Positions 9,053 through 18,371 of a stretch of DNA of 64,000 nucleotides are shown here, in pieces (position 1 is the first letter of the stretch; every line of letters starts with the position of its first letter). A model generated the notes under the pieces. The model did no database searches. It was not told the origin of the DNA and saw only the letters and a list, made by a program, of their open reading frames with translations. The stretch is taken from positions 186,001 to 250,000 of the forward strand of contig CAVPXF010000056.1 in the NCBI GenBank assembly GCA_963709655.1, in the 5' to 3' direction. Position numbers and translations under genes: made by a program. This DNA comes from Roseiarcus sp963709655. Lineage in GTDB: Bacteria > Pseudomonadota > Alphaproteobacteria > Rhizobiales > Beijerinckiaceae.

Positions 9053-10581
9053 ACGGAAGCCTCCGCGGGAAGGTGTCCATGGCCGCCCATCAGACGGCCG
9101 ATCTCGGCGATGTCGGCATTCGCAGCGGGCATGTCGCCGACGATGCGGCCCCGGTACATGACAAGCAGGCGGTCGCAGAGCGACATCAACTCGTCGAGAT
9201 CGGCCGAGATCACGAATACCGCCCGACCCCCGTCGCGCATCGCGACAAGCAAGCGGTGAATCGATTCGATGGCGCCAATGTCGACGCCCTGGCTCGGCTG
9301 TTCCGCGATGATGAGCTGCGCGTCGCGCGTGAGCTCGCGGGCGAGTTGCACCTTCTGCTGGTTGCCGCCCGAGAGAGCTCCGACCGGGGTCGTATCGGTC
9401 GCCCCGCGCACATCGAACTGCTGGATGAGCTCGCTGCAGCGGCGTCGCGCCGCTGCGACAGCCAGCAGAGGACCGTTGCGAAAACGCGACAGGTGGCCGA
9501 CCGACATGTTCTCCCAGACGGCGCTGCACAGCGACAGGCCGACACGGGCGCGGTCCGCGGGCACGTAGGCAAGCCCCGCCTGGCGTGACGCCATAGGATC
9601 GCCTTCTGCCGGTACGGCGCCGCAGATAGCGATGCGGCCAGCGACCGGCGTTCGGATGCCCGCGATGCTCTCCACCAGCTCGTCCTGGCCGTTGCCCTGC
9701 ACGCCGGCGAGGCCGACGATCTCGCCGGGTCGCACCGTCATCGACAGGTCCTCCACGGCCATCGTCCCGCGATCGCTACGAACGCTTAGACCGCGGATGT
9801 CGAGCGCAGGTTCGCCGTGAGGCCGGGCGACGGATTTCGCGACGCGCAAGAGCACCGGGCGGCCAACCATCTGGCTTGCGATCTGCTCGGCGGTCACGCC
9901 GCGGTTGTTTTCGGTCGCGACGACACGCCCTTGCCGCATCACCGAGATCCTGTCCGAAGCGGCCAGCACCTCGCCAAGCTTGTGGGTGATGAACACGACA
10001 GAGCGCCCGTTCCTGGCGAGCGAGCGCATCGTGGCGAAAAGTTCCGCCGTTTCCTGCGGCGTAAGCACAGCCGTAGGCTCGTCCAGGATCAATACGGCGG
10101 CTTGCCGGTAGAGGGCCTTCAGGATTTCCACCCGTTGCCGCATCCCGACGGGCAGGTGGCCAACGACCGCGCGCGGATCGAGGTCAAGGCCGAACTTGTG
10201 GCTGAGTTCCGCGGTTTCGCTTTCCGCCTTTCTGCGGTCGAGGCGGCCGCCGGGCAAGGTCGGCTCGGCGCCAAGAATGATGTTCTCGGCCACCGTGAAG
10301 GACGGGGCGAGCTTGAAGTGTTGGTGAACCATGCCGATGCCGGCTCGAATCGCCTCGGCCGGCCCATTAAAGGTCACAGGAGCGCCGCGCAGTTCCACCT
10401 CGCCAGCAGTCCGCGGGAGGAGCCCGTAAAGGATATTCATGAGGGTCGACTTGCCGGCGCCGTTCTCGCCGACGAGAGCGTGGACCTCTCCGGACCGGAC
10501 CTCGAAGCTGGCGTCGCGGATGGCGACTAGGTCGCCGAAGGTTTTCACGATCCCGCGCATGGAGACGAGGGCCGAGGTCAT
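9049..10581 (-). CDS. ABC transporter ATPase with two nucleotide-binding domains (nucleoside import)
   Basis: About 510 residues with two ABC domains in tandem, as in sugar and nucleoside importers (YufO, MglA type). Domain 1 has Walker A GENGAGKST and an LPVGMRQR signature with Walker B ILILDEPTA. Domain 2 has a degenerate Walker A (GVQGNGQDE) and a normal LSGGNQQK signature, typical of this group, in which one site is impaired. The ATG at 10581 is preferred over the TTG three codons upstream. It sits 100 bp behind the binding-protein gene. Confidence 0.93.
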   Translation of the reverse strand: MTSALVSMRGIVKTFGDLVAIRDASFEVRSGEVHALVGENGAGKSTLMNILYGLLPRTAGEVELRGAPVTFNGPAEAIRAGIGMVHQHFKLAPSFTVAENIILGAEPTLPGGRLDRRKAESETAELSHKFGLDLDPRAVVGHLPVGMRQRVEILKALYRQAAVLILDEPTAVLTPQETAELFATMRSLARNGRSVVFITHKLGEVLAASDRISVMRQGRVVATENNRGVTAEQIASQMVGRPVLLRVAKSVARPHGEPALDIRGLSVRSDRGTMAVEDLSMTVRPGEIVGLAGVQGNGQDELVESIAGIRTPVAGRIAICGAVPAEGDPMASRQAGLAYVPADRARVGLSLCSAVWENMSVGHLSRFRNGPLLAVAAARRRCSELIQQFDVRGATDTTPVGALSGGNQQKVQLARELTRDAQLIIAEQPSQGVDIGAIESIHRLLVAMRDGGRAVFVISADLDELMSLCDRLLVMYRGRIVGDMPAANADIAEIGRLMGGHGHLPAEASV

Positions 10582-10681
10582 CGAAAGCAACCAGTAGCAG
10601 CGCTGCGAGAGGACGAGAAGCCGGGCGTCGCGCGGTCTCTCGCGGTCGGGAAAGGCGGACTATCCGGCTCCATCTCGAGCT

Positions 10682-11737
10682 TTACTTTTTATTCGCAATC
10701 GAAGCGGGCGTCGCAATCGGCGGCGTCCCCATTTCCTTCTGGCCTGGCTTGAGGTCGAAGTAGTTCGGCACCACGATCTCGCCCGAGATCACTTTCGCCT
10801 TGAGGCCATCGACCATCTTCAGCACATCGGGCGCGATCAGGCCCTTGTTGTACTGGTCCATTGCCGCCGCGACGCCGCCCTCCTTGAGGCCATAGTAAAG
10901 TACCTTGCCGCCCTCGAACTTCCCGTCCACGACCGACTTGATCATGTCGTAAGCCTGAGTGTCGACTCGCTTCACCATGGAGGTGAGCACAAAACCGGGA
11001 GCCAGGTAGTTCTGGTCGGAATCGACGCCGATCGCGAAGGTCTTGGTGGTCTTGGCGGCGTCGATGACCCCCGCGCTCGTCGCGCCGGCGACGGCGAAAT
11101 TGATGTCGGACTTCTGGCTGATCAAGCCGAGGGTGTATTCTTTACCGGCAGCCGGGTCGGTGAAGGTGCCCGAGTACGTCTCAAGCACATTGACCTTGGG
11201 GTCCGCCATCTTCGCCCCATAATAGTAGCCGATGTAGAAGCGGTGGATGATCGGAATGTCCTTGCCGCCAACAAAGCCGATTGTGCCGGTCTTGGTGGTT
11301 TTTGCCGCAATCGCCCCGACCAGGAAGGAGCCTTCCCAGTCCTTGGTGACGCTCGAGACGACATTGGGCGCGATCGGATCGGGACCGACATCGACAAGGC
11401 CGAATTTCTGGTTCGGGAAGGCCTTGGCCACTGTCTGCATCGGCTTGATCATGTCGAAGGACGAACCGACAATGAAGTCAAAGCCCTGTCCAGCGGCGCG
11501 GGCCAACGTCGACTGGAACTCCGAGATCGAGCGGGGCTGAATCACAACGTAGTCGATGCCGAAGTCGGCCACCGCCTTTTTCATCCCCTCGTTCATCATG
11601 TCGTTGAACGACTTGTCGCCGAGCCCGGACTCGGACGTCACCATCGCGACCCTTATCTTGGCCTCGGCGACGGACCCCCCGAGAAAGCTGGCGGCGATTG
11701 CTGCCGCGACGCCCAAAACTGACAAAAACTTGCGCAT
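10682..11737 (-). CDS. BMP-family substrate-binding protein (nucleoside-type ABC importer)
   Basis: A 351-residue secreted binding protein of the BmpA/Med family, members of which bind nucleosides. It has a signal peptide (MRKFLSVLGVAAAIAASFLG, cleavage near AEA-KIRV), then GLGDKSFNDMMNEGMKKA, the substrate-loop block GFDFIVGSSFDM and GTIGFVGGKDIPIIHRFYIGY. No lipobox cysteine is seen, so it is likely a free periplasmic protein. The ATG at 11737 is chosen because a GGAG motif precedes it; the upstream in-frame codons are not needed. It sits between the BtpA-like gene and the ATPase gene. Confidence 0.94.
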   Translation of the reverse strand: MRKFLSVLGVAAAIAASFLGGSVAEAKIRVAMVTSESGLGDKSFNDMMNEGMKKAVADFGIDYVVIQPRSISEFQSTLARAAGQGFDFIVGSSFDMIKPMQTVAKAFPNQKFGLVDVGPDPIAPNVVSSVTKDWEGSFLVGAIAAKTTKTGTIGFVGGKDIPIIHRFYIGYYYGAKMADPKVNVLETYSGTFTDPAAGKEYTLGLISQKSDINFAVAGATSAGVIDAAKTTKTFAIGVDSDQNYLAPGFVLTSMVKRVDTQAYDMIKSVVDGKFEGGKVLYYGLKEGGVAAAMDQYNKGLIAPDVLKMVDGLKAKVISGEIVVPNYFDLKPGQKEMGTPPIATPASIANKK

Positions 11738-11766
11738 GATTGGCTCCTTCGTGGCAAGCAACTTCC

Positions 11767-12579
11767 TCAGGCGGCAGGGCGCGCGTTCAGCGCTGCGGCC
11801 ATGAACGCTCTGACTTTGTCGGCGTCGAACCGGCCGAAGGCCGTGTTCGAGCCCTTCAAGGAGGAACTGACAATCGAGCCGTCCGCGACGGCATTGACCT
11901 CGGCGATATTGTCAACCGTAACGCCGCCCCCGACCAGGATCGGCGCCGGGCCGACAACCTTACGGGCCACGGCGATCAGCTCGTGCGTCTGCTGGTAGGT
12001 CTTTCCAGTCAGCACCAGCGCGTCGGCGCCGCCCAAGCGTACGGCCGCGTCGAGATCGCTTTGGAGACTGTCAGATGCGAGCGGAACGCCGGTCCGGTCA
12101 TGGACATCGGCGAGAATCGCGACTTTGTCGGCCTGCCATTCCGTGCGAGCCTTTATCGCGAAGTGCGCTTGGCCGGTCTCCACCCCGAAGGGCGTCACCA
12201 TTGCGCCGACATAGATCTTGATGCGTACGAAGTCCGCGCCGGCGGCCGAGGCTACGGCGATCATGGCCTCGGCGTCGTTCTCGAGCATGTTGAGGCCGAC
12301 CGGCTTGCCGAAGCGTTGCGCAATCTCGCCGACCACGCGCGTCATCCATGTCGCCTGAACGGTGCGCACCTTGTGGTCGACAGGGATGTCGCCCAGGTTC
12401 TGCACCATCAGCGCATCGACGCAATTGTCGGCGAGGACACGGGCCTCTGAAATGGCCGATCCCAGCGTTTCCTCGATCGTCGAGTTCCGATAGCGACTGC
12501 CGCCAGGCAACGCGCCGAGCTGCACCATGCCGACCACCGGCTTCCGACCTGTCTTGAGGAGCCGGAGGAGGTCGCTCAT
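11767..12579 (-). CDS. BtpA/SgcQ-family TIM-barrel protein
   Basis: A 270-residue protein of the BtpA family. Recognisable blocks are VVGMVQLGALPG, DALMVQNLGDIP, GADFVRIKIYVGAMVTPFG and the C-terminal phosphate-site-like VLVGGGVTVDNI. The family fold is a TIM barrel of uncertain reaction. SgcQ homologues sit in sugar-catabolic operons, while BtpA itself was named from cyanobacterial photosystem I biogenesis. Here it overlaps the SIS gene by ATGA and precedes the importer, so a catabolic role on a sugar phosphate or sugar-base intermediate is more likely than a photosystem role. Confidence 0.88.
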   Translation of the reverse strand: MSDLLRLLKTGRKPVVGMVQLGALPGGSRYRNSTIEETLGSAISEARVLADNCVDALMVQNLGDIPVDHKVRTVQATWMTRVVGEIAQRFGKPVGLNMLENDAEAMIAVASAAGADFVRIKIYVGAMVTPFGVETGQAHFAIKARTEWQADKVAILADVHDRTGVPLASDSLQSDLDAAVRLGGADALVLTGKTYQQTHELIAVARKVVGPAPILVGGGVTVDNIAEVNAVADGSIVSSSLKGSNTAFGRFDADKVRAFMAAALNARPAA

Positions 12580-13739
12580 CCGATCGCCGCCCCCGGCTCG
12601 CTCTTGGCTTGGGCCGAATGGAAGATCTGCCGGAAGTTCACTTCCTGCCGCCGCTTGTCGTCGAAGCCCAGGAAGGCAATTCCCTGCTGGTCTGCGATGT
12701 GACAGGAAAGATATTCGAACGGCAGCTTGTAGACGAACGGCGTCAACGCCTCAGGAACGTCCGGCATGGCGAAATAGACGTCTGCAGCCGCCTGAGCCTC
12801 TCCGTCTTCGGCGGAGCCGATGACGATCACCCGCGAGCGCATGTCGCGCGCGGCCTGCGCCTGCTCGAGCCCGCGATCGCGCGCCGCGCCCGGCGGCAGG
12901 ATGATGAACGTGTCGGTGTTCTCGTCTGTGAAGAAATACTGTTCGTGCGCCCATTCTTCCAGCTCGCAATAGTGACAGGGCCGGGTCAGCGCCTCGAACC
13001 ACTTGGCCATGCCAAAATACGCCGTCCCATAATTGGGTCCGCCGCCCAAGATTACGGTCCGCCGGTCCTTCGTGAAGCTGCCGGCGATCGTCGGGGCCAT
13101 CGCGGCAGTCGTCCGATCGGCCGCCGTCATGGCGTCGACGAGGGCGCTTAATTCCTCGACCAACTGGCTGACACGATGCGGGCTCAAGCGGCCAATGCGT
13201 TCGCCGAGAGCGATCGAGGCAATGAACAGGCCCAACATGCTCGCCGTGTAAGTGACGCTTCCCGGCGTGATGATGCGGGCGCCGTGCGGCTGCTCCTTGA
13301 TGTTCGGCGGGGCGTTCACTTTGAGTAGGGTTTCGGCCGTGCGTGCGAGCGTATTCGCGGCGCTTACGGTAACAGCGAAGGTCCAGGCGCCGCGCTCGCG
13401 CGCAAGACGCACGCCCTCGATCGTGCGCGACACCGTGCCTGAGTTCGAAACGCCAAAGACAAAACTGTCCGGCGGAAGATCGCTGACGAGGTAGCGGGAA
13501 AACTCCAGCGCCTCCACGGGCTCGCAGAACCGTCCCGTCGCTTTCATCATGTAAAGGCGCGCAGCGAGCGCCGCCGAGAAGCTGTCCCCGCAGCCGATCA
13601 TGAACCCATGGCGGAGCGTGCCGGGGTCGCGCGACGAGAGCACATCACGCATCAAGGACAGCATCGGATCGATGTTGTCGCGCACAAAGCTTGGCTGCGA
13701 TGCAATCTCTCTCAGCATCACCGCCTTTTCGTTTTCCAC
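12576..13739 (-). CDS. Double SIS-domain sugar isomerase/deglycase-like protein
   Basis: A 387-residue protein with two SIS (sugar isomerase) domains. The first starts near FMIGCGDSFSAALAARLYM and has the phosphosugar-binding FGVSNSGTVSRTIE; the second begins near TVILGGGPNYGTA. The layout resembles FrlB (fructoselysine-6-phosphate deglycase) and AgaS-type deaminases. GTG at 13739, behind a GGGAG motif, is taken as the start; ATG 13718 is an alternative. It lies 22 bp behind a PfkB kinase and near a GntR/UTRA regulator, the same trio as in fructoselysine operons. A role in splitting or deaminating a phosphorylated sugar conjugate is inferred. Confidence 0.85.
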   Translation of the reverse strand: MENEKAVMLREIASQPSFVRDNIDPMLSLMRDVLSSRDPGTLRHGFMIGCGDSFSAALAARLYMMKATGRFCEPVEALEFSRYLVSDLPPDSFVFGVSNSGTVSRTIEGVRLARERGAWTFAVTVSAANTLARTAETLLKVNAPPNIKEQPHGARIITPGSVTYTASMLGLFIASIALGERIGRLSPHRVSQLVEELSALVDAMTAADRTTAAMAPTIAGSFTKDRRTVILGGGPNYGTAYFGMAKWFEALTRPCHYCELEEWAHEQYFFTDENTDTFIILPPGAARDRGLEQAQAARDMRSRVIVIGSAEDGEAQAAADVYFAMPDVPEALTPFVYKLPFEYLSCHIADQQGIAFLGFDDKRRQEVNFRQIFHSAQAKSEPGAAIG

Positions 13740-13761
13740 CAGCGTTCGCTCCCTTTGACTG

Positions 13762-14670
13762 TCATGCCGCCTTGGTCGCAGCGGCGTGTTGGAATTGGGC
13801 AAGGCGCGCGGCTGCGACCTCGGGCGAGACTGCAAGGAGGCCCGCACATCCGACGGTTTCGATGCAGAACGAGGCGGAGACGGCGCCATGCAACAGGGCC
13901 TGCACCGCGTCCCGAGCGCGTAGGTATCCGACGAGGGCGCCGCCGCAGAAAGCGTCGCCGCAGCCGGTGGCGTCCACCGGGTTGGTCGGAAACGCCGGCA
14001 GGAGGATGAGGTCGCGACTTCCAACAGCATGCGCGATACAGCCGGCGGCGCCGCATTTGAGCGCGACCAGTCTTGTATCGGGCGCCATGTCGCGAAATCG
14101 GCGCACGATGTCGGCAGGCGGCGCTGTTGGAAAAATGACTCGTCCGTCCTGCTGGCTTGGCATGAACAAATCGACGCTGCGGATGAGTCGAGCCACATCC
14201 TCGCGCGCCACCGCAGCAAGATTGCGATCATCGAGATCGATCGAGATGACGCCCGTCCCTGCCTCGCGCAACGCCTCGATCAATTCGACATGCCGATCCC
14301 AGGGCAGCGGCGCCAGATGAGCCGCCGGAACTCGAAGCGCGACATCCGATCGACGCGGACTGAAATCGTCCCAGTTTCTGGTGGCCGAGCGGAATACAAA
14401 TTGCCGGCTGCCGTCGTCTTCGTAGAGTCCCCAGTCGCGCAGGGTGATGGGAATATGTGGGCAGGCGGAAAGATCGATCCGGTCTTGGAGTTTCTCAATC
14501 GGGTAGTCCGGGCCGAATGGCGCGATGACCAGCGGCCGCTCGCCCCATGCCGCCATGCCAAGCCCCGCATAGACGGCGTTGCCGCCGGGCACCGCCCATT
14601 GGGTGGAACCATCGACGAACACCAGATCGTCGATGGAAAGGTTGCCGATCGAAGCGAAAGCCGCGGTCAT
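13762..14670 (-). CDS. PfkB-family sugar/nucleoside kinase
   Basis: A 302-residue ribokinase-like kinase. It has the N-terminal substrate-side motif VPGGNAVYAGLGMAAWG, a GCGAAGCIAHAV stretch and the C-terminal anion-hole signature PVDATGCGDAFCGG with the catalytic Asp. Members phosphorylate ribose, nucleosides, fructose or Amadori sugars with ATP. The ATG at 14670 overlaps the upstream GntR stop as ATGA; the longer frame upstream is not needed. Adjacent to the SIS protein, it probably makes that protein's phosphorylated substrate. The exact sugar cannot be told. Confidence 0.9.
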   Translation of the reverse strand: MTAAFASIGNLSIDDLVFVDGSTQWAVPGGNAVYAGLGMAAWGERPLVIAPFGPDYPIEKLQDRIDLSACPHIPITLRDWGLYEDDGSRQFVFRSATRNWDDFSPRRSDVALRVPAAHLAPLPWDRHVELIEALREAGTGVISIDLDDRNLAAVAREDVARLIRSVDLFMPSQQDGRVIFPTAPPADIVRRFRDMAPDTRLVALKCGAAGCIAHAVGSRDLILLPAFPTNPVDATGCGDAFCGGALVGYLRARDAVQALLHGAVSASFCIETVGCAGLLAVSPEVAAARLAQFQHAAATKAA

Positions 14671-15449
14671 ATGCGCATTCCCGAGCGCACGAGCGTAAGA
14701 TCGACGACGGCGCTGTTGTGACAATTGACCGAGTACAGGACGCGTCGATCCTTCCGTCCGAAATGCAGTTCACGCATCATCAGCAGTGGAGCGCCCGGTT
14801 TCATGAATAGGAGCCGCGACTGCTGGGCGTTGGCGCTGACCGCTGTCACGGCGACTTCACTGTGCAGAAGCTCGAGTCCGAGCACATCTCGGAGAAATCC
14901 GTAGAGCGAGCCGCCGTCGAATTGTTGGACGGAGGCGAACGTCACGGGCGCCGCGATCGGAAGGTATTCCAGCCCCAGGCTGACCGGCCGGTCGTCCATC
15001 AACCGCACCCGTCGGATCCGCACAACCTCACTCTTCGGCGAAAGCGCGAGGGCTCGACCGACCTCGCGGGGGGCGGCCATCTGTTCGATGGTCATCGAGC
15101 GCGCGCCCGGCTCCCCGCCCGCCGCCCGGATCGCCGCCGAGAGCGACAGCATCGTGTCGAGCGGGTTGGTGAGATGCGGGGTCCGCGCGGCCACGAAGGT
15201 GCCGACCCCGTGGCGAATTTGCAGCAGCCCTTCCTGGGCGAGAACGCGGGTCGCTTCACGCAAAGTCGGTCGACTCACTCGCATGATCCTGGCGAGTTCG
15301 ATCTCCGCGGGCAGACGCGTCCCCGGAGCGACCTTGCGGTCCAGAATTTGCTGTCGAAGCACGCCGCAGACGCGCGCAACCAGATCCTCCCGTTTCTCGG
15401 CGACGGCCGCCAGGCGGAGCGAGAGCTCGGATGTGTCCAGGTTCGTCAA
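14667..15449 (-). CDS. GntR-family regulator with UTRA effector domain (HutC/FrlR type)
   Basis: A 260-residue repressor-type protein. The N-terminal winged helix is clear (GTRLPAEIELARIMRVSRPT, then LREATRVLAQEGLLQIRHGVGTF-type wing) and the C-terminal half is a UTRA ligand domain (SLGLEYLPIA, GAPLLMMRELHF). UTRA domains bind sugars or their phosphates and histidine-pathway intermediates. The ATG at 15449 overlaps the epimerase stop as ATGA, so the regulator lies inside the operon it probably controls. The palindrome at 18400-18415 upstream of the operon is a candidate target. Confidence 0.9.
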   Translation of the reverse strand: MTNLDTSELSLRLAAVAEKREDLVARVCGVLRQQILDRKVAPGTRLPAEIELARIMRVSRPTLREATRVLAQEGLLQIRHGVGTFVAARTPHLTNPLDTMLSLSAAIRAAGGEPGARSMTIEQMAAPREVGRALALSPKSEVVRIRRVRLMDDRPVSLGLEYLPIAAPVTFASVQQFDGGSLYGFLRDVLGLELLHSEVAVTAVSANAQQSRLLFMKPGAPLLMMRELHFGRKDRRVLYSVNCHNSAVVDLTLVRSGMRI

Positions 15450-16357
15450 GGCGCCGCCCGCCCGGCAACAAAGGCGGCGCGATAGGCCTCAAGGCCGCGC
15501 GTCATGCCGAAGCGGGGAAACCACCCGAGATCTCGGCCGATCGCCGACACATCGAAGCGGGTCTGCCTGTCCGGCACATCGTCCGCGCCGGCAACCAGCG
15601 AGGCCCTCAAGCCGGGGATCGCCGGCGCGGCAAGCTCCAGCAGCGCGGGCATCGTCAACGCCTCCCCGGATCCGACATTGTAGACGCGCTCCGGCAGGGC
15701 GTCCGCCTCGAGCGCGACGGCGATCGCCTCAGCGACATCGTCGACATAGACGTAATGGTAGATGAAGCTCGGATCGCAAGGGATCGCGGCGCGGCCGCCG
15801 GCTTCGGCCGCCTCGATCATCGCCTTCAAGTGGCAGTTGGCCCGCCGATAGGGGCCGTAGACGCGACCGATCCGGAGGCTCACGCCATCGAGGCCATATT
15901 CCGCCGCAAAGCCCTGGATGAGCTGCTCGCACGCGACCTTGGTCGCTCCGTAGACGGACGTGGGTTTGAGTGGGGTGCGCTCGGCGATAGGCGCGTCGCC
16001 GACATCGCCGTAGACGCTGATCGACGAACAGAAGACGAAGCGGCGCATTCTGAGCCGCCGCGCAAGATCGAGCAGCGCGGCGGTGGCGTCGATGTTGACG
16101 GCGATGAGCTTGAGCGGCTCGTCCTTGGCCATCATGGGGCCCGAAATAGCGCCGCAATGGACGATGGCTTCGATTTCGTACTCGCGGGCCAGCCTCTCGA
16201 AGCCAGCGCGATCGTCGAGGGTCACAATCTTCAATTCGGGAATGTCGTGTCCGAAGCTCGTGGCGTCGGTCGGGATCACCCGATGATTGCGGTCCTCGAG
16301 GAGCGGGCGAACCGCCATGCCAATGAGCCCAGCGGCGCCGGTCAGCAGCACGTTCAT
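15446..16357 (-). CDS. NAD-dependent epimerase/dehydratase (extended SDR)
   Basis: A 303-residue extended short-chain dehydrogenase. It has the Rossmann motif TGAAGLIG at the N-terminus, the catalytic Ser in CSSISVYGD and Tyr-Lys in YGATK, and a C-terminal substrate domain. Relatives epimerise or dehydrate nucleotide sugars or oxidise sugars to lactones (uronate dehydrogenase type). The ATG at 16357 shares one base with the SDR stop (TGATG). Within this operon it is likely to act on the sugar part of the substrate; this is inferred from context only. Confidence 0.88.
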   Translation of the reverse strand: MNVLLTGAAGLIGMAVRPLLEDRNHRVIPTDATSFGHDIPELKIVTLDDRAGFERLAREYEIEAIVHCGAISGPMMAKDEPLKLIAVNIDATAALLDLARRLRMRRFVFCSSISVYGDVGDAPIAERTPLKPTSVYGATKVACEQLIQGFAAEYGLDGVSLRIGRVYGPYRRANCHLKAMIEAAEAGGRAAIPCDPSFIYHYVYVDDVAEAIAVALEADALPERVYNVGSGEALTMPALLELAAPAIPGLRASLVAGADDVPDRQTRFDVSAIGRDLGWFPRFGMTRGLEAYRAAFVAGRAAP

Positions 16358-17124
16358 CAGAGCGCCACCATGCCGCCGTCGACGCCAATGTCGGCGCCCG
16401 CCATGAACGACGAACCCGACGAGCATAGAAACAGCACGACCGCCGCGACTTCCGGCGAGGCGGCGAACCGGCCGATCGGAGTCAACGGCAGGAAGGCCGC
16501 GCGCTGCTGGTCGGTGACGTCCTTCTGCAGCCCGGTCATCGTGGTGCCGGGCGACACAGAATTTATCTGCACATTTTGTGGAGCGTACTGGACGCCGGCC
16601 TGCCGGGTCAGCGCGAGGACAGCGCCCTTGGAGGCGCAATAAGCGGCCGCGTCGCGTAACCCAATATGTGCGGCCGTCGAGGCGACGTTGACGATCTTGC
16701 CGCTCATGCGCGCAAGCATGCCCGGGAGGACCGCCTTCATCCCGAGCCATACGCCCTTGGCGTTCACCTCCATGATGCGGTCCCACACCTCTTCGGAAAC
16801 CTCGGCCGCCCTGTCGCCGGGCACGGCGATGCCGGCGTTGTTGACCAGAATGTCGACCGGGCCGCGTCGCTCTTGCGTTGTCTGCACGAGTTTGGCCCAG
16901 CCCTCGGCATCCCGGACGTCCATGGTTATGGCGTCGGCCTCCGCCCCGAGCGCTCGGACCCTCGCGGCCGCGCTTTCCGCGCCCTTCACGTCGACGCAGA
17001 CGACTCTCGCCGCCCCGCGCGCCAGACCCTCGACGGTGGCGAAGCCGATGCCGTCGCCTGCGCCGGTCACGATCGCCACCTTGCCGTCGAAACGATACTC
17101 GGGCGGGGGAATTTGAGCGCTCAT
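16357..17124 (-). CDS. Short-chain dehydrogenase/reductase
   Basis: A 255-residue classical SDR using NAD(P). The glycine motif TGAGDGIG, the NNAGI motif, the catalytic Ser in VASTAAHIG and the YCASK Tyr-Lys pair are all present, followed by the SPGTTMT loop. The start ATG 17124 overlaps the monooxygenase stop as ATGA. It lies between the FAD monooxygenase and the epimerase, so it is likely an oxidation or reduction step on the imported compound or its sugar; the substrate is unknown. Confidence 0.9.
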   Translation of the reverse strand: MSAQIPPPEYRFDGKVAIVTGAGDGIGFATVEGLARGAARVVCVDVKGAESAAARVRALGAEADAITMDVRDAEGWAKLVQTTQERRGPVDILVNNAGIAVPGDRAAEVSEEVWDRIMEVNAKGVWLGMKAVLPGMLARMSGKIVNVASTAAHIGLRDAAAYCASKGAVLALTRQAGVQYAPQNVQINSVSPGTTMTGLQKDVTDQQRAAFLPLTPIGRFAASPEVAAVVLFLCSSGSSFMAGADIGVDGGMVAL

Positions 17125-18371
17125 GCAAACCTCCGGGCCAGGTTGTCGGGCGGGATGGATCGGGGCATGGACACGTCTCGATAGAGACGCATCAACTCGC
17201 TCAGGAAGGCCGGCTCGGTCTTCCATCGCGTCCCCTCCACCGGGTCGGCGCCGGCAAGCATGGTGTCGGTGGCCCGGCGAGAGAGTTCGACGACGAAGCG
17301 GGCGCGTTCCGCTTGGCGCGCCTCGACTCGCGCCGGGACCTCTGCGAGAGGAGCGCCCCGGTCCAGCGCCCATTTGATCTCGTCGGCGATCACGCAGGCG
17401 TCCTCGCAGGCTTGCGTGGCCCCCTGGCCGAGGGTCGGGACCATCGGATGGGCCGCATCGCCGGCGAGCAGAATGCCGGGCTGCTCGCCGTAAGTGACGC
17501 TGCCCTCCTGGAGGCGCGCCCAGTGGATCCGATCGGCGTAGCGCTCGAGGGCGTTGATCAGATAGGCAGGCTCGGGCGCTGGCGCGCGCAAGGCCGGCAT
17601 ATAGGCCTCGCGAAGGAAATCCGGCCGCTTCATCGCTTCGGGAACGCCGGCGCCTGGGGGAATCGGAAACGAGCCCGCGCAGTAAACGAAGTCGCCCGGC
17701 ACTCGGTAGGAGAGCAATCGGTTCGGACCGTTGAACCACTGCCCGTAATCGTCAACCGGACAGCCGGGACCGGCGGGGAAAAGCAGGCGATAGAGGCACA
17801 CGTTTAGAAACAGCGGCGTTTCCGACCCGCCAAGCACAAACTGGCGGACGACGGAATAGCGGCCATCCGCGGCGATCAGCAGGTCGATTCCGTCGATCCG
17901 ATGCTGTTCGCCCGTAATCCGATCTGCCCACGTCACGTAGGTTCCGCGCCCGTCCTGGCCGCATCCGGTCAGCTCGGCGTTGTAGGTGATCAGGCCGCGC
18001 AGCGGTTCGCGAAGCAGGCAGTAGAGTTCGGACCACCGGATCCGGATGCCGGCATTGTCGGCGACCGTGTCGAGGCGAAGATCCATCAGCGGCCGGCCAT
18101 CGGTCAGCGCCACGGTCCAAATCTCCCATGGCAGGCTGTTGGCGACGATCGTCTCCGCGGCGCGAGGGAGATGCGCGCTCAGGCACTTGATGGCGTTCGG
18201 CCCGATATTGAGCCCTGTTCCAGCTTCGCTCTGATCCTCGCTGCCGACACGCTCGAGACAGACGATCTCGACGTCGTCGCGCTCGCCAAGACCGGAAGCA
18301 ATCAGGCTGCCGGCGATGCCGGCGCCCGTCACGACGATCCGCGGTTTTCGATGGGGCGAGGTCAAGGACAC
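17121..18371 (-). CDS. Group A FAD-dependent monooxygenase
   Basis: A 416-residue flavoprotein hydroxylase. It has the ADP-binding GAGIAGSLIASGLG near the N-terminus, the central DG motif AADGRYSVVR and the C-terminal GD motif LLAGDAAHPMVPTLGQGA. Enzymes of this class use NAD(P)H and oxygen to hydroxylate electron-rich rings. The start is GTG 18371. It is the first gene of the 12-gene run and sits behind a perfect palindrome (18400-18415). Hydroxylation of the heterocyclic base before ring opening by the amidohydrolases would fit, but this is inference. Confidence 0.9.
   Translation of the reverse strand: MSLTSPHRKPRIVVTGAGIAGSLIASGLGERDDVEIVCLERVGSEDQSEAGTGLNIGPNAIKCLSAHLPRAAETIVANSLPWEIWTVALTDGRPLMDLRLDTVADNAGIRIRWSELYCLLREPLRGLITYNAELTGCGQDGRGTYVTWADRITGEQHRIDGIDLLIAADGRYSVVRQFVLGGSETPLFLNVCLYRLLFPAGPGCPVDDYGQWFNGPNRLLSYRVPGDFVYCAGSFPIPPGAGVPEAMKRPDFLREAYMPALRAPAPEPAYLINALERYADRIHWARLQEGSVTYGEQPGILLAGDAAHPMVPTLGQGATQACEDACVIADEIKWALDRGAPLAEVPARVEARQAERARFVVELSRRATDTMLAGADPVEGTRWKTEPAFLSELMRLYRDVSMPRSIPPDNLARRFA

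Noticed and set aside
7922..9529. A longer permease 1 protein starting inside the ATPase gene
   Set aside because: The extra N-terminus is an antiframe of the ATPase and has no membrane character; GTG 9052 with GTGA overlap explains the start.
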